NCBI RefSeq assembly: GCF_014898055.3
Contig: NW_023601104.1
Span: forward strand, 47,304,699-47,368,698
DNA length: 64,000 bases
Origin: Talpa occidentalis
Taxonomy: Eukaryota > Chordata > Mammalia > Eulipotyphla > Talpidae
Direction of reading: 5' to 3'
In this document: piece after piece, positions 1 to 11,078 of the stretch
Layout of the letters: every line of letters begins with the position of its first letter
Numbering within the stretch: the stretch's first letter is position 1
The notes under the pieces: generated by a model
Database searches by the model: none
Told to the model about the DNA's origin: nothing
Seen by the model: only the letters and a program-made list of their open reading frames with translations
Made by a program: the position numbers and the translations under genes

Positions 1-106
1 CCTCCTGGTACCCTTGCAAAATATCCAAGGGATATAGGCACAGAGCCCAAAACCTAGAGAATATGCCTTCTTTATTACTGTGAAACTTTTGTCCAATTGC
101 AGGAAC

Positions 107-697
107 TGTAACAGGGTGGTCCCCAGGAAAGGGGGAGGTTCCCTGCCCCACCCAAGGGAGGGTGGAGCTAAGCAGGAAGAGAAGAAGCTGCAAGAAGAGA
201 CTGAGGAAGGAAGGAAGCAGAATGGAGCCAGGAGACCTGGAGGAGGCGCGTGGAGCCTAGAGACAAGTGAAGAAACTGCGCTTGTCTTTTGGTCGTGGAC
301 TGGGTGACACAGATGTGGGTGAGACCCGTGGGGAGGTGACAATGGCAGCTTTTATCTGGATGTTGATTTTGCTCTTTTCCTTCCGGGCTCGTCCGGTTGT
401 TTGTGACCCTTTTCTGTGGGTCCCCACTGGAAGATGTTTTAGACTTGTGGCAGGCTTTGGGGCCTTGCTCTGGGCCGACCCCATATGGATGGAGTTTTAC
501 CCATATGGATGGGTAACTTTGGGTGCTTCATCTAGAAACTAGACTCTTTGCCTCACCTGTATTGTTTCCTAGTTTTATTAAAGTTCCTTCCCATTAAAGT
601 CTCCTATGTTTTTGTGTTGATGCGGCGGATGGCAGAACCCATGTAGAATAGGCAGGTTTGCGGGGTTTTGGGCTGCCCCTCTCCCTGTCCTATAACA
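107..697 (+). repeat. 5' LTR of the miniature ERV
   Basis: 591 bases, TG...CA ends, with ATTAAA-type polyadenylation signals near 580-600. It contains a 91-codon ORF at 267-542 with a hydrophobic N-terminal segment. The block around 500-510 (CCATATGGATGG) differs from the other copies and copies text found about 20 bases upstream. Confidence 0.9.
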
Positions 698-863
698 GAT
701 TTGGCGCGAAACTGTCATACTGGGCATTCATGGACAATGCTGCTGACTAATTGTTGCTTCTCTTACAAACATTGAAACCCTGAAAAAAAGACTGTCTACT
801 AAGATTGCACCATGAGATCTCTGCCACCATAGATATGGTGGAATAAAAATTAAAAGGGGGGAT
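698..863 (+). other. Residual ERV interior with PBS-like and PPT sequences
   Basis: TGGCGCGAAACTGTC at 702 is placed like a primer-binding site; I cannot assign the tRNA. AAAAGGGGGGAT at 852-863 is a polypurine tract directly before the second LTR. CCACCATA (824-831) and TATGGTGG (834-841) form a palindrome. No coding capacity is left. Confidence 0.75.
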
Positions 864-1457
864 TGTAACAGGGTGGTCCCCAGGAAAGGGGGAGGTTCCC
901 TGCCCCACCCAAGGGAGGGTGGAGCTGAGCAGGAAGAGAAGAAGCTGCAAGAAGAGACTGAGGAAGGAAGGAAGTAGAATGGAGCCAGGAGACCTGGAGG
1001 AGGCGCGTGGAGCCTAGAGACAAGTGAAGAAACTGCGCTTGTCTTTTGGTCGTGGACTGGGTGACACAGATGTGGGTGAGACCCGTGGGGAGGTGACAAT
1101 GGCAGCTTTTATCTGGATGTTGATTTTGCTCTTTTCCTTCCGGGCTTGTCCGGTTGTTTGTGACCCTTTTCTGTGGGTCCCCACTGGAAGATGTTTTAGA
1201 CTTGTGGCAGGCTTTGGGGCCTTGCTCTGGGCCGACCCCATATGGATGGAGTTTTACCCACGAGGGGATGGGTAACTTTGGGTGCTTCATCTAGAAACTA
1301 GACTCTTTGCCTCACCTGTATTGTTTCCTAGTTTTTATTAAAGATCCTTCCCATTAAAGTCTCCTATGTTTTTGTGTTGATGCGGCGGATGGCAGAACCC
1401 ATGTAGAATAGGCAGGTTTGCGGGGTTTTGGGCTGCCCCTCTCCCTGTCCTATAACA
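864..1457 (+). repeat. 3' LTR of the miniature ERV
   Basis: 594 bases, nearly identical to the 5' LTR. It keeps the ancestral-looking CACGAGGGGATGG block, which is also seen in a diverged form in the solo LTRs at 6595 and 35107. An 83-codon ORF lies at 1024-1275. Confidence 0.9.
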
Positions 1458-1461
1458 GAAC

Positions 1462-2404
1462 TAGTAGCCAAGTTCCTTTTTATAGCTTGGGTTTCTCAAA
1501 TAGTTTTCCTAAGAAACTATTTAAACGTTGTTAATTACTATGCCATATTAAGTATTTCATGACCAAAAATACCATAAAATGCTACATTATATATTTCTGG
1601 CCTACTGTTTTAAAAAAAAATCAACAGATTAAAAACTGAGAAAGTTCTGCAGGAAAAGAAAGATTGGATAAATCTGATTTAAAAAGTTTTTCTCAAATTC
1701 GTTTGACCAAGAACACTCTTATCATGAAACTCCTACTGATATATTGCAGAACCATACCCCACATTTAAAAAACTTTGGCTATCACAATGACAGACTTAAG
1801 CCATCTACAATGCTAAAAACAGACCCACGACAATGTTACATTGTATTGATGTAGCTTCTTCAGCACCTACAAAATAGAGTTTCTCTGACCCCAAACATTC
1901 CATGTGTTCACTTTTCCTATATAACAGACATTCAGTGTGGTACATAAAGAATATGGTTACAAGACTCACACTCACGAAGAATAACAAAACACTATTAAAT
2001 TTCGGAATAAATGTGACCATTGCTTCAACCCTTTACAAACAATGCATCAATTGCTTGCTTAAAAACATTTCCCAAACAAAATCAATGCAATCAATTCCGA
2101 AAATATTAAGATCTAGACCCACATAATTCTGACCAACCATAATCTATAGCAGAGAAAAGAAGACAAGAAAAAAGAACAATTTCCATTTTACTGGGTTGCT
2201 AGTCAATTCATGCCCGTTGTCACAGAGTCCCCCAGTTGTGAACTTGTTTCTCTTGGAAGAAAGAACCTGCGAGGAAGTTAGCTGTGGCCATAGAATTCCA
2301 CATCCTGAGCGTTGAGGGAGTAGATGGGAGATACATCATTTAGCATACTGCCGCACTACCTCTCCCAGAGAATACTTGAAACTTCTGTTTTCTTTCAAAT
2401 TTGT
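1462..2404. other. Intergenic, no recognisable feature
   Basis: AT-rich unique-looking sequence. Short ORFs here have no family resemblance. Confidence 0.7.
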
Positions 2405-2421
2405 AGAAATTTCATTTTGGG

Positions 2422-2693
2422 GGCCTCCCTGTTCACGCAAAGGGTTAAGACGCAACCTACGAAGCTGTCTGCAGCTGCTGCAGCACGAGTTCAATCCCAG
2501 GCCAGGGAGCTTCCCACATGGCGCAGCAGACCTCTCCAGACTTTCCCGATGCTCCCCTCAGCAGTGTACTTCAGTCAATCCACCTGTTCTGTTCCCCACT
2601 CTGTTTCTGGTGAATCCTCTCCCCCCACCCGTACCTCTGGCCTGTAACCTGGTTCTTGTATGCACAGATAAATAAATCTTTTTTAAAAAAAAA
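2422..2693 (+). mobile_element. tRNA-derived SINE, type B
   Basis: GCCTCCCTG head, GGTTAAG, CAGCACGAGTTCAATCCC, ACCTCTGGCCTGTA and an AAATAAATC tail. The exact duplication AGAAATTTCATTTTGGG lies at 2405-2421 and 2694-2710. Confidence 0.93.
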
Positions 2694-2710
2694 AGAAATT
2701 TCATTTTGGG

Positions 2711-3190
2711 CACCTCAACTCATAACATCTTTTCTAAAGCCCCATTCTCTACCTATTACCTATCCCACAAATTTAGAATCTCAAATTTTCTCTTTCCATT
2801 TCCCTTTGATTACTGCATTTCTGGCACCCAAGTCTAAAATGACAGTGGATTCCCACTTGAAAACCGCTTCCCTACAGTCTTTTGAACAAAGATCACCACA
2901 TTTATAGCAGGCAATTCACAAAACCCTTAATCGCCTGCATTTCTTCATCCCAAACAAAATCCTGTGATGTTGATGACCTAGGGCTGCTAAGAGATGGCTA
3001 CCCATGCCTTGTCTGAACTTTCTCACACCATTCCTTACATTGTCTATAGAGAAGTGTTATTGTTTTTGAAGTCTGTGGGTTTGGAGTGCGGGGCCCTGAG
3101 GTTCACTCTGGGAAAGCTTTCACCAGAGCTCCTTTTTCAGTGACATGCAGCGAGTTTCCCAGGGGAGTTTCTCCATGAGACAGAGACATT
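2711..3190. other. Intergenic, no recognisable feature
   Basis: Unique-looking sequence between a SINE and the LTR-like block. Confidence 0.65.
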
Positions 3191-3500
3191 TGTTATATTT
3201 ACAGGGTAGGTTTATTAGGGAAGGGATAAAACAGTTAAAGACACTTGCATAGACACAAACGGGCAGGAAGAGCTGCCCCAAAAGGGACAGGTTTGCTCAA
3301 AGAGGCCTGCATGGTTGCAAGCCGGTGGCCTTGACAGGTCACAGGCAGGCAGGAAGCTGCTGCCCTGCTGAGGGAGAGAGTTGGTGAAAAGATGCGCCTG
3401 CATAGTCACAGGTGGGCAGAAGGAGTGCTGCCCCCAGCCAGTGCAGAGACTGCACTGATAGAGTCTTCTGTTTGTGAGGGGCTCACTCATTGTAAACTGT
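3191..3500 (-). repeat. Unclassified LTR-like block with three diverged internal repeats
   Basis: TGTTATATTTACAGGG and TTTATTAG at the left look like the end of an antisense LTR. Within it, three imperfect units (about 3237-3280, 3298-3365 and 3387-3436) share the pattern AAAGA..CTGCAT.GT..CA...GGCAG.AAG..GCTGCCC. Function and boundaries are unknown. Confidence 0.4.
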
Positions 3501-4988
3501 CAGTTCCTTGCTAATTTTGGATAACTATGTAGAATTTGAAAGGGACCGAGATTCTACAATGGCCTCAATCTCCATATCTTTACCTTTGGGCCTGTGCTCT
3601 AGACAGAGCTGATACCTGCTTGGATGTTATGCTTTGTAATCTAGGCGTCGTGTCTGTGCCATCAGTGACTCGGGATACAAAGGATACTCCCATACTAGGG
3701 TTGTCCGTGCCTCAGGATACTAGTTTCTGCATCTGTGTTGATGGTTATGCTAATCTCTTCTGCCCCCACCTTCTTGTGTGAGCCAGGTTTCTGGTCTTGT
3801 GGTGCACCTCCTTTTCAGTGTTTTGTCTATTCTTGTCCTCCATCAGAAGCACCTTAGTCCCACATTTGCCTCACGTGAAAAGAATGATTCAACAGTTTTC
3901 TGAACTGGACCTACTGGTGGTGATCTATTTAAAGAGTCTAATGATATATGGTATCTATATGCTTGTTATATAATCTCGACCTGCATTGCTATTTTCAGTT
4001 GAAATCCATAACAGAAGTCATTTAGAAAAAACAGATACAAAAAATGGAAGAGAGGAACACAGAAAAAGCTTCATGTTTTCAAGTTTACTGGATTATTTGT
4101 CACGTTAGCTTGTAGAAACAAACATCTTTATGGTGAGAAACTCTAGAAGGGATTTGTCATGAGATTATTTTTTTTACCATTATTTGGTAACTTAATATTA
4201 GGAAACTGCTTTAATCTTTGTTTTGTAAAAAATACAAAAAGAGCTGATAAGGTTCTTAGCTTTAAAAGACATAGTCTCCCACCTTCCATAATTTATTTTG
4301 ATACTTATATGTATCCCACAGTATTTGCTACTAACACTACATAATGAGTGGCAAGCTCAAAGTTACAATAAATTATGCATAATTTAGTCTTTGGAAGGTC
4401 TATAAATACAGTGTGAAGTGTTCAGCTTGTTACTTGATGCAACATCTGAAATCAGATTGCTTTGATGCAAATGTTTATCTCAACGTTATAATTGTGGCAT
4501 GAATTCTTCTGAATTTATTTTGTTTGCAAAGAGCATTTTATTAATTAGTTACGCCAGTCTCAAGGGTATTATATTTTTTTAGAGACATCAGTGTCAAAAC
4601 CTCTGCAAATATAAAATGACTCATTTTTAAAAGAAGAGAAGTTTTATTAAAAGATTTTTTAATACCATTTGGAGGACATAAGTACTAGACCCACTAGAAA
4701 ATAAATTCCTAAAGGTTTTATTTTCCAAACATCTTTTAAGCATTGAAAAATTTAATTTTAGTGTTTATTGCTTCTCATTATCCCATGTTCTTTCTTTTGA
4801 CAAAAATCAGAGTACAAGGATCTTATCTTTGGGTTCAGTTGTTATAAACTAAGATGACTCAATCACAGCTCAGCCAGGTTAGGCCTGCAGTGCTTTGCAC
4901 AATGTTCTTAACCTCCATGTGTTCAGTCTCCTCATCTATAAAGTCATAGTTATCATGCTTGCTGGGACTATTGTAAAGATTGAATTAG
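3501..4988. other. Intergenic, no recognisable feature
   Basis: AT-rich. The left end may belong to the LTR-like block before it. No coding or repeat signal that I can name. Confidence 0.6.
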
Positions 4989-5459
4989 TGTTAGGGGGAA
5001 AAGAATGTCCTAAAGCTAATTCCATACAGGCTTTGCGGACTCCACCCCCACCCCAGGCCAAAGCCAAAGACACTGGGAACTCCAAATCCCATCACCACCA
5101 AAGGGAAGGTGGCTGGGACCTGAGGGTGGGGTTAAGCAGCCAGATTGGTATAAAGCCAGACACGTGGGCTTTGGAGGGGTTCCCCCATTTTGACTCTCCG
5201 CCAGCTCGCAGCGTCTGGCCAGCTCTGAGAGTGCCTTTGGGTTTCCAGGTCGTCGGATCGGGTAGGACGCATTAAAGACTTTATTTCCCTATTTTCTCCC
5301 TGAGTTGTACATTTTCCTTATTTCCTTTTCCCTTGTAAATAAACCTTTTATTAACCTTTTGTGTATGCCTGTAGTGGAGTATTAATAAGTCCCTTTTAAG
5401 TGCGTGGGTGAGGACCCACAGCCAGGCAACCCGTTCAATATCGGGGCTGCCCTATAACA
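4989..5459 (+). repeat. Solo LTR, second family (TGTTAGGGGG...CTATAACA)
   Basis: 471 bases bounded by the exact duplication TTAG (4985-4988 and 5460-5463). It contains a TATAAAG box near 5150 and AATAAA near 5339, giving a readable U3-R-U5 order. Two antisense copies lie at 22496 and 31843. Confidence 0.92.
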
Positions 5460-5781
5460 TTAGTACTTATAAAGTACTTGTCTGGCACATAATAAATGCC
5501 CTAAAAATGTTAGATAATATTATTTCTAAAATATTTAGTGACTGATTTTCAATTCTACATTATTTAACTCCCTTTAGACATTGGCATTTCATAACCAGTC
5601 TCTTCCTTGGAATTTACTCTCCCCTTTATTTCTGTGATACATCTTGGTCCTGATTTTCCCTCCCACTTCTCTAATCTCTCCTTATAAGTCTTCTTACCTA
5701 TAGCCTTGAATTCTTATGTCAGTGTTTCCATTTATACTTTCTTCAGACCTCTTATCTTCAATCTTAAAATATACCTTTTCT

Positions 5782-6070
5782 GGGCCTCCCTGGTGGCACA
5801 GCGGTTGAGCGCTGGGTTGCGAAGCTGCCTGCAGCCTCTGCAGCACCGGTTCGATCCCTGGCTGCTCCCTGGCCACCCCCCACCCGCGGCCACTGGAGGA
5901 GGGTCCCACATGGCACGCAGACCTCTCCTGCCGCCCGCTGCTCCCCTCAGCAGTGTACTTCGGTCCTTCTGCCTGCTCTGCTCCCCTCTCTGGCTCTGGT
6001 GAATTCTCTCACCCTCCCGCCCTTCTGACTGTACCCAGTGCTTGTATAAATAAATAAATAAAATAAATCT
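5782..6070 (+). mobile_element. tRNA-derived SINE, type A
   Basis: A-box TGGCACAGCGG and B-box GGTTCGATCC, ending TGTACCCAGTGCTTGTATAAATAAATAAA. The duplication TTAAAATATACCTTTTCT lies at 5764-5781 and 6071-6088. Confidence 0.94.
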
Positions 6071-6594
6071 TTAAAATATACCTTTTCTCTGTATGATAAG
6101 CTTCCATTTTCTTGGCTACTTCTTATATACTAATGGCTTTTAAACTTGTGTTTTTGCCCTATACTCTCTTGATCTCTGGAGCCATGTATCAGTACTTCTA
6201 AAGCCTTAGCAATTTATGCCCAAAAGGCAATTCCCATTTAAATAAAATGTTTAATTATGAGGTTGAGGAGGAGCCCCAGACTATCTATAAAATTTTCTCT
6301 TCAGAAGGAAGAACTTCCTCTACCCTCTTAAGCTCAATGTTTGGGGCCCTATAAATTAAACTAACAAAACATAGAAAAGAGGTTTTTATTCACGAACATA
6401 CATAGAAGTTCACAGAGATATGTGACTCAAAGAGATGATTACAATTTGGGGGCTTATATAACATATTAGTATGGAAAGGATAGAGGCATTTCTGGGAGAA
6501 CAAATGACTTCTTAGAAGTGGGGGGGGGGTATTTAAGAAAAACAGAGTTTTTTTGAAAGATAAGTGGGCCCTTAGGAGAAGACATGAAAAATAT

Positions 6595-7199
6595 TGTTAC
6601 AGGGCAGGGAGAGGGGAACCCCAGACCCTGGAAACCTGCCTGCTCTAAATAGGTTCTGCCATCCGCCACATCAACACAAAACATATGAGACTTTAATGGG
6701 AAGGAACTTTAATACAATTAGGAAACAATACAGGAAAGGCAAAGAATCTAGTTTCTAAATCAAGCACCCAAAGTTACCCGTCTCCTCATGGGTAAAAGTC
6801 CACCCAAGCAGGATTGGCCCGGAACAAGGCCCCAAAGCCTGCCCCAAGTCTAAAGCATCTTCCAGTGGGGACTCACAGAAAAGGATCAGAAACCACCAGA
6901 CAAGTCTGGAAGGAAAAGAATAAAATCAAAATCAAGACCAAAACTGCCACTGTCACCTCCCTGCAGGTCTCTCACCCACATCTGTTCAACCAGTCCACGA
7001 CCAAAAGGCAAGTGCAGTTTCTTCATGTGTCTCTCGGCTCCATATGCCTCCTCCAGGGCACCTTCTGGCTCTCCATCCTGCTTCCTTCCTTCCTCAGTCT
7101 CCTCTGCAGCTTCTTCTCTCCCTGCTCAGCTTCACCCTCCTTTTTGGGTGGGGCAGGAAACCTGGAACCTCCCCCTTTCCTGGGGACCACCCTGTTACA
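6595..7199 (-). repeat. Solo LTR, same family as the miniature ERV
   Basis: Starts TGTTACAGGG and ends CCTGTTACA on the + strand, the reverse-complement arrangement of the 107-697 LTR, with diverged sequence. The flanks carry the 4-bp duplication ATAT (6591-6594 and 7200-7203). The short LTR ORF seen in other copies is interrupted by a stop here. Confidence 0.88.
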
Positions 7200-7203
7200 A
7201 TAT

Positions 7204-7905
7204 GACAGTTTTGTGACTGACTTGGTGTGAGGCCAATTTCTCATAGGCAGGAAAGGAAGGTAAGAAGAGAAGAAGGGAAGGGACCAGAAAAGGGGAGGGA
7301 AGAAAAAGGGGAGGGAATTGCTCCCAGGCATGAGATTTAAGAAAAGTGAGTATTATTGGGAGGCTCTGCTTTTAGGCAGATAAGAGATTTCAGGAACTCA
7401 AAGCATTCAGCTTTAAATAACTTTCATGCCACAGTGGCTCATTCTGAATCTCTTCACTTCATAATTAACCCTTCTTTCTCTGCTTCCTCCCATACTTACC
7501 CTTGGAAAACCAAGCAACTGCAATTTTCAAGTAGAAAAGAACTGGGATATAGGACACTCTAACCTAGTGCTTCTATTGCTGCCAAGCTATGCTTGCTGTA
7601 TTTGAATAGTTATGGATAATGATGATAATGATCATGACTATTAGGTGACATCTCCTAAGGTGGTCTTTGTATGCCCACTTGTCAAAATGTGGGAGATGTT
7701 CTAGGATAGTACAATGTATATAAGGAAAAAATTGTCACGTTGTCTAAAGTTGTGACTGCACATATGATGTGGCTAAGACTTGGGAAAGATTACAAAAGGG
7801 TAAAGTGATTACTGCAAGGACTGGTCATGCCAGTCAAGAGAGAAACAACCTTGGATACTGGCGAAGAAACATCTTAGCCCCAAGAAGGTCAGCAGTTGGG
7901 TAATA
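7204..7905. other. Intergenic, mostly unassigned
   Basis: Contains a purine-rich stretch (about 7250-7320). 7800-7905 may be the outer end of the LTR-like element that continues after the SINE. Confidence 0.55.
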
Positions 7906-7922
7906 TACCATAGATCTTTCTT

Positions 7923-8271
7923 TTTTTTTTTTTTTTTTATGAGGTCTAAGAACCTCTTCTTTTTTTTTTTTTTAATAGAGGCATGTTTTATTTATTTATT
8001 TGTTTGTTTGTTTGTTTTGTTTATACAAGCACTGGGTACAGTCAGAAGCACGGGAGGGTGAGAGAATTCACCAGAGCCAGAGCGAGGAGCAGAGCAGGCA
8101 GAAGGACCGAAGTACACTGCTGAGGGGAGCAGTGGGCGGCAGGAGAGGTCTGCGCGCCATGTGGGACCCTCCTCAGGTGGCCGGGGAGCAGCCGGGGATC
8201 GAACTGGCGCCGCAGAGGTCGCCGGCAGCTTCGCAACCCAGCGCTCAACCACTGTGCCACCGGGGAGGCCC
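7923..8271 (-). mobile_element. tRNA-derived SINE, type A, young copy with an extra 3' tail
   Basis: Full type A body followed by a tail reading ...AAATAAAACATGCCTCTATT then A-rich, shared with the copy at 41961. The 17-bp duplication TACCATAGATCTTTCTT lies at 7906-7922 and 8272-8288. It interrupts an LTR-like element. Confidence 0.94.
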
Positions 8272-8288
8272 TACCATAGATCTTTCTT

Positions 8289-8858
8289 AGGTCTTGTGTA
8301 CAAGGCATTTTGACTAATTTTACCCATCCCCTCATGGACAAATACCCAGCAAAACAGGGTTGGCCCTAAGCAGGGCCACTGACACCTGAAAACTTGCAAC
8401 AAATCTAAGGTAGACCTTTTGGTGGGGAACCACAAGAAAAGGATTAGGCAGATCTCAGAGAGCTGGGACCAAGAGAAACATTGAAAATACAAAATGCAGC
8501 AAATAAGACACCAGAAAGTCAGAACCACAGCTACCAATGCCTCTGCCAAGGACTAGGAGCAGCCTCCCCATGGGTTTTTTATCCACCTCTCTTCCAAGTG
8601 TCTCTACAAGTCTCTCCTCCACATGTGTTCTCCAAGTCTCCTTCCAAGCAGTCCCAGGGTGCAAGTCATGCCACAGAAGCAAGAGACTGGCCTACCTGCC
8701 TTTTGTCTTATATATATCAGCTCCACCACTAGTTCCCAGTAGCTCCCCTGCTCAGGAAGTCTGATTCATGACATAATGGCATATGTAAGCCAGGGTAGCT
8801 GCATGTAAGTGGGAATAGGGGAAATAGTGCCTCCTTTTTGTGAGGTGTATCTGTAACA
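8289..8858 (-). repeat. Diverged LTR-like element related to 20245, interrupted by a SINE
   Basis: The reverse complement begins TGTTACAGATACACC and keeps the CTGCTCCTAGTCCTTGG and GAGGGGATGGGTAA segments of the 20245 element, with a TATATATA box near 8710. The far end probably lies left of the SINE at 7923-8271 but is not resolved. Confidence 0.6.
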
Positions 8859-9380
8859 GGCATAGAAGCATTGCACTTTTTCCCCATACCTTGCCCTGTG
8901 TATTTCTTTGGTCTGACGATTCCTGAGTTACATCCTTTTATAAGAAATCAGTAATCTAGTTAAGTAAACAGGCTTCCGGAGTTCTGTGTTCTCCTGTAGA
9001 AAATTAATCGAACCCAAGGAGGGGGTCATGGGATTCTCTTATTTATAAGCAGTAGGTCAGAATTACAGAATAAAACCTGGACTTTCAACTGGTGAAGTCC
9101 AAGGAAGAGATTGCTGGAACTTCTCATTTCTAGCCAGTCAGTGAGAAGCATGGGTGAACTGGTGATAAACCACTTTTTACTGGTGTCTAAAGTTGCTGGA
9201 GGGAGGGGATATGGGGTAGGAGAAATTGCAGTCTTGTGGAACTGAACCTTTAACCTGTGGAGCATGATGCTATCTATGGGTAAATGGTGTCATAATTAGT
9301 TTGAATAGTTGGTGTCTAAGAGTTATTTGGTGACATGGGAATATGACCTCCACCACCCACCCCTGTCTCTGTCGCACGCT

Positions 9381-9383
<3 letters not shown>
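8859..9383. other. Intergenic, unassigned
   Basis: Moderate GC text that could be an old LTR ('ttatttataagcagtaggtcagaattac'). No boundary or duplication found. Confidence 0.5.

Positions 9384-9465
<82 letters not shown>
9384..9465. repeat. Compound microsatellite (CT)n then (CA)n
   Basis: CT repeats to 9434 switch directly to CA repeats to 9465. Confidence 0.98.
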
Positions 9466-9467
<2 letters not shown>

Positions 9468-9548
9468 GAATTGAGTCCAGAACTTTCTTTTAGGTGTGCC
9501 AGAATGTTGTCCAGATGTGGACATCTCTTATGTCTCTTATATCTTCTT

Positions 9549-9820
9549 TTTTTTTTTAAAAAAAAAAAAAAGATTTATTTATTTATGCATACAAGAGCTG
9601 GGGTACAGGCCAGAGATGTGGGGGGTGAGAGGATTCACCAGAGACAGAGTGGGGAACAGAACAGGCAGACTGACAGAAGTACACTGCTGAGGGAAGCAGC
9701 AGGCGAGTCAGGAGAGGTCTACTGCGCCATGTGGGTTGCTCCCTGGCCAAACTCATGCTGCAGAGGCTGTGGATTGTTTCATAGTGGGTGCATAACCCCT
9801 TGCACCACAGGGAGGCCCTT
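9549..9820 (-). mobile_element. tRNA-derived SINE, type B
   Basis: Antisense copy with the CTCTGGCCTGTACCCCAGCTC tail. The duplication CTTATATCTTCTT / CTTATATCCTCTT (one mismatch) lies at 9536-9548 and 9821-9833. Confidence 0.9.
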
Positions 9821-9833
9821 CTTATATCCTCTT

Positions 9834-11078
9834 GGCTATAGGAAGGTGTACCTGGGAGCAATTGGTCTGAACTGTACCAAAGCTCTCATGTTTTCTACTT
9901 CACTTCTCTTTTGTCACCATCTGGAATTCCTTTGTGAGCCTTCTCAGCCATTCTGGCACACCTAAAAGAAACCCTGATAAATGGGAGGACAGCAGTTTGA
10001 GAATAAATGTGACCTTCTCTTTTGTCTCTCTACCAAGTATTCTAAGGCACATTCTACATTGTTCTAATCTCACCTGCCCCATCCTGGAGAAAGAAAATGT
10101 CATAGAAACTAAAGCTGAGAAAAATACCTAGATGAAGTAAGCAATGAAAATGGAGGAGAGAAAAGAAGTTCTGGCATTCTCTCAAGGCTATGCTAGTGTT
10201 TTATATATCTTTATATGCTTCTAATAGTTAGCTTATTGTAGCTGCTTAATATGTGCTGGGGGGAAAAATCAGTATATAGAGTACATAGGGTGAGAATAAA
10301 AGAATGTATTTCTGGCATATATGACTTTAAATCTTTATGGGAGATCTAATACATTAGCTGTCTAGAAAAATCTGCTTTAAAAATTTTATTTAAAATTGGT
10401 AACCTAGAAAAACACCATGTGTGGTATTTGGCTTCTAATCAGAATTTTTATTGAAGTAAATGTATTATTTCTTCTACAATGAAAATTTTTATTTACATCT
10501 CCCTGCAAGCAAAATGTTAGCAAGAGTTAGCAAGGGTTGATTGGAGGCAAGAAGATAGCAGGAGGGAAACTGAATGAATATGGCAAGGACTCTCCTCCTG
10601 CTGTTTTTACTATTTTCAAAAAGCAAATGAGGAAGTATGGAATTAATTTAGTGAAATGTTTAGTAGTTTTTAAAGAGCTTAGTTTCAATATAAAAACATT
10701 GACATGGGCTATTGATGTGAATTTACTTGAATAGATGGAAACAGTGAAACTTTATTCAAGAATATTATAAACAAATTTCATGAATATTTATTGCAAAATC
10801 TACCAAATTATAATTCTTTACAAGTGCTTTGTTCACCTAAAATTTCACTGTCATGAAGTCATTGCACAGTCAGAGTCTGGAACGCCTGGTATAAATATTT
10901 ACTAAGTGAATTATAGTCAAGGGAGTTTTCCCACTAAGCCAACTCCCTCTGATACCACCAGGGTTTTCCCTTCTGTACCACCAAAACCAGAAGAACTCAG
11001 GGGCCCCATCCTCCAATAGAAAAGGAACTTACTACTAGTATTCTATAAAATAAGATGAAAGTGCTCATACAATCATGT
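9834..11078. other. Intergenic, no recognisable feature
   Basis: AT-rich sequence with only short unsupported ORFs. Confidence 0.65.

Larger units (their letters stand above)
107..1457 (+). mobile_element. Miniature endogenous retrovirus: LTR, 166-bp internal region, LTR
   Basis: Two near-identical LTRs (107-697 and 864-1457), each starting TGTAACAGGG and ending TATAACA, flank only 166 bases. The whole is bounded by the 4-bp target duplication GAAC (103-106 and 1458-1461). The interior keeps a primer-binding-like TGGCGCGAA after the first LTR and a polypurine tract before the second, but no gag, pol or env. LTR pairs differ by about four substitutions, a one-base indel and one short block, so the insertion is recent. 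4-bp duplications are typical of gammaretrovirus-like elements. Confidence 0.9.

Noticed and set aside
4895..5275. 126-codon ORF
   Set aside because: Its downstream two thirds lie in a solo LTR and it starts in unique flank; chance frame.
5782..6070. tRNA gene
   Set aside because: A- and B-box motifs are present, but this is the tRNA-like head of a SINE with no cloverleaf. The same holds for all SINE copies listed.
6814..7230. 138-codon ORF on the + strand
   Set aside because: It is the antisense frame of a solo LTR; a matching antisense frame is also open in other copies of the LTR, so it reflects base composition.
9309..9965. 218-codon ORF, the second longest in the window
   Set aside because: It runs through the CT/CA microsatellite and an antisense SINE; no conserved domain.
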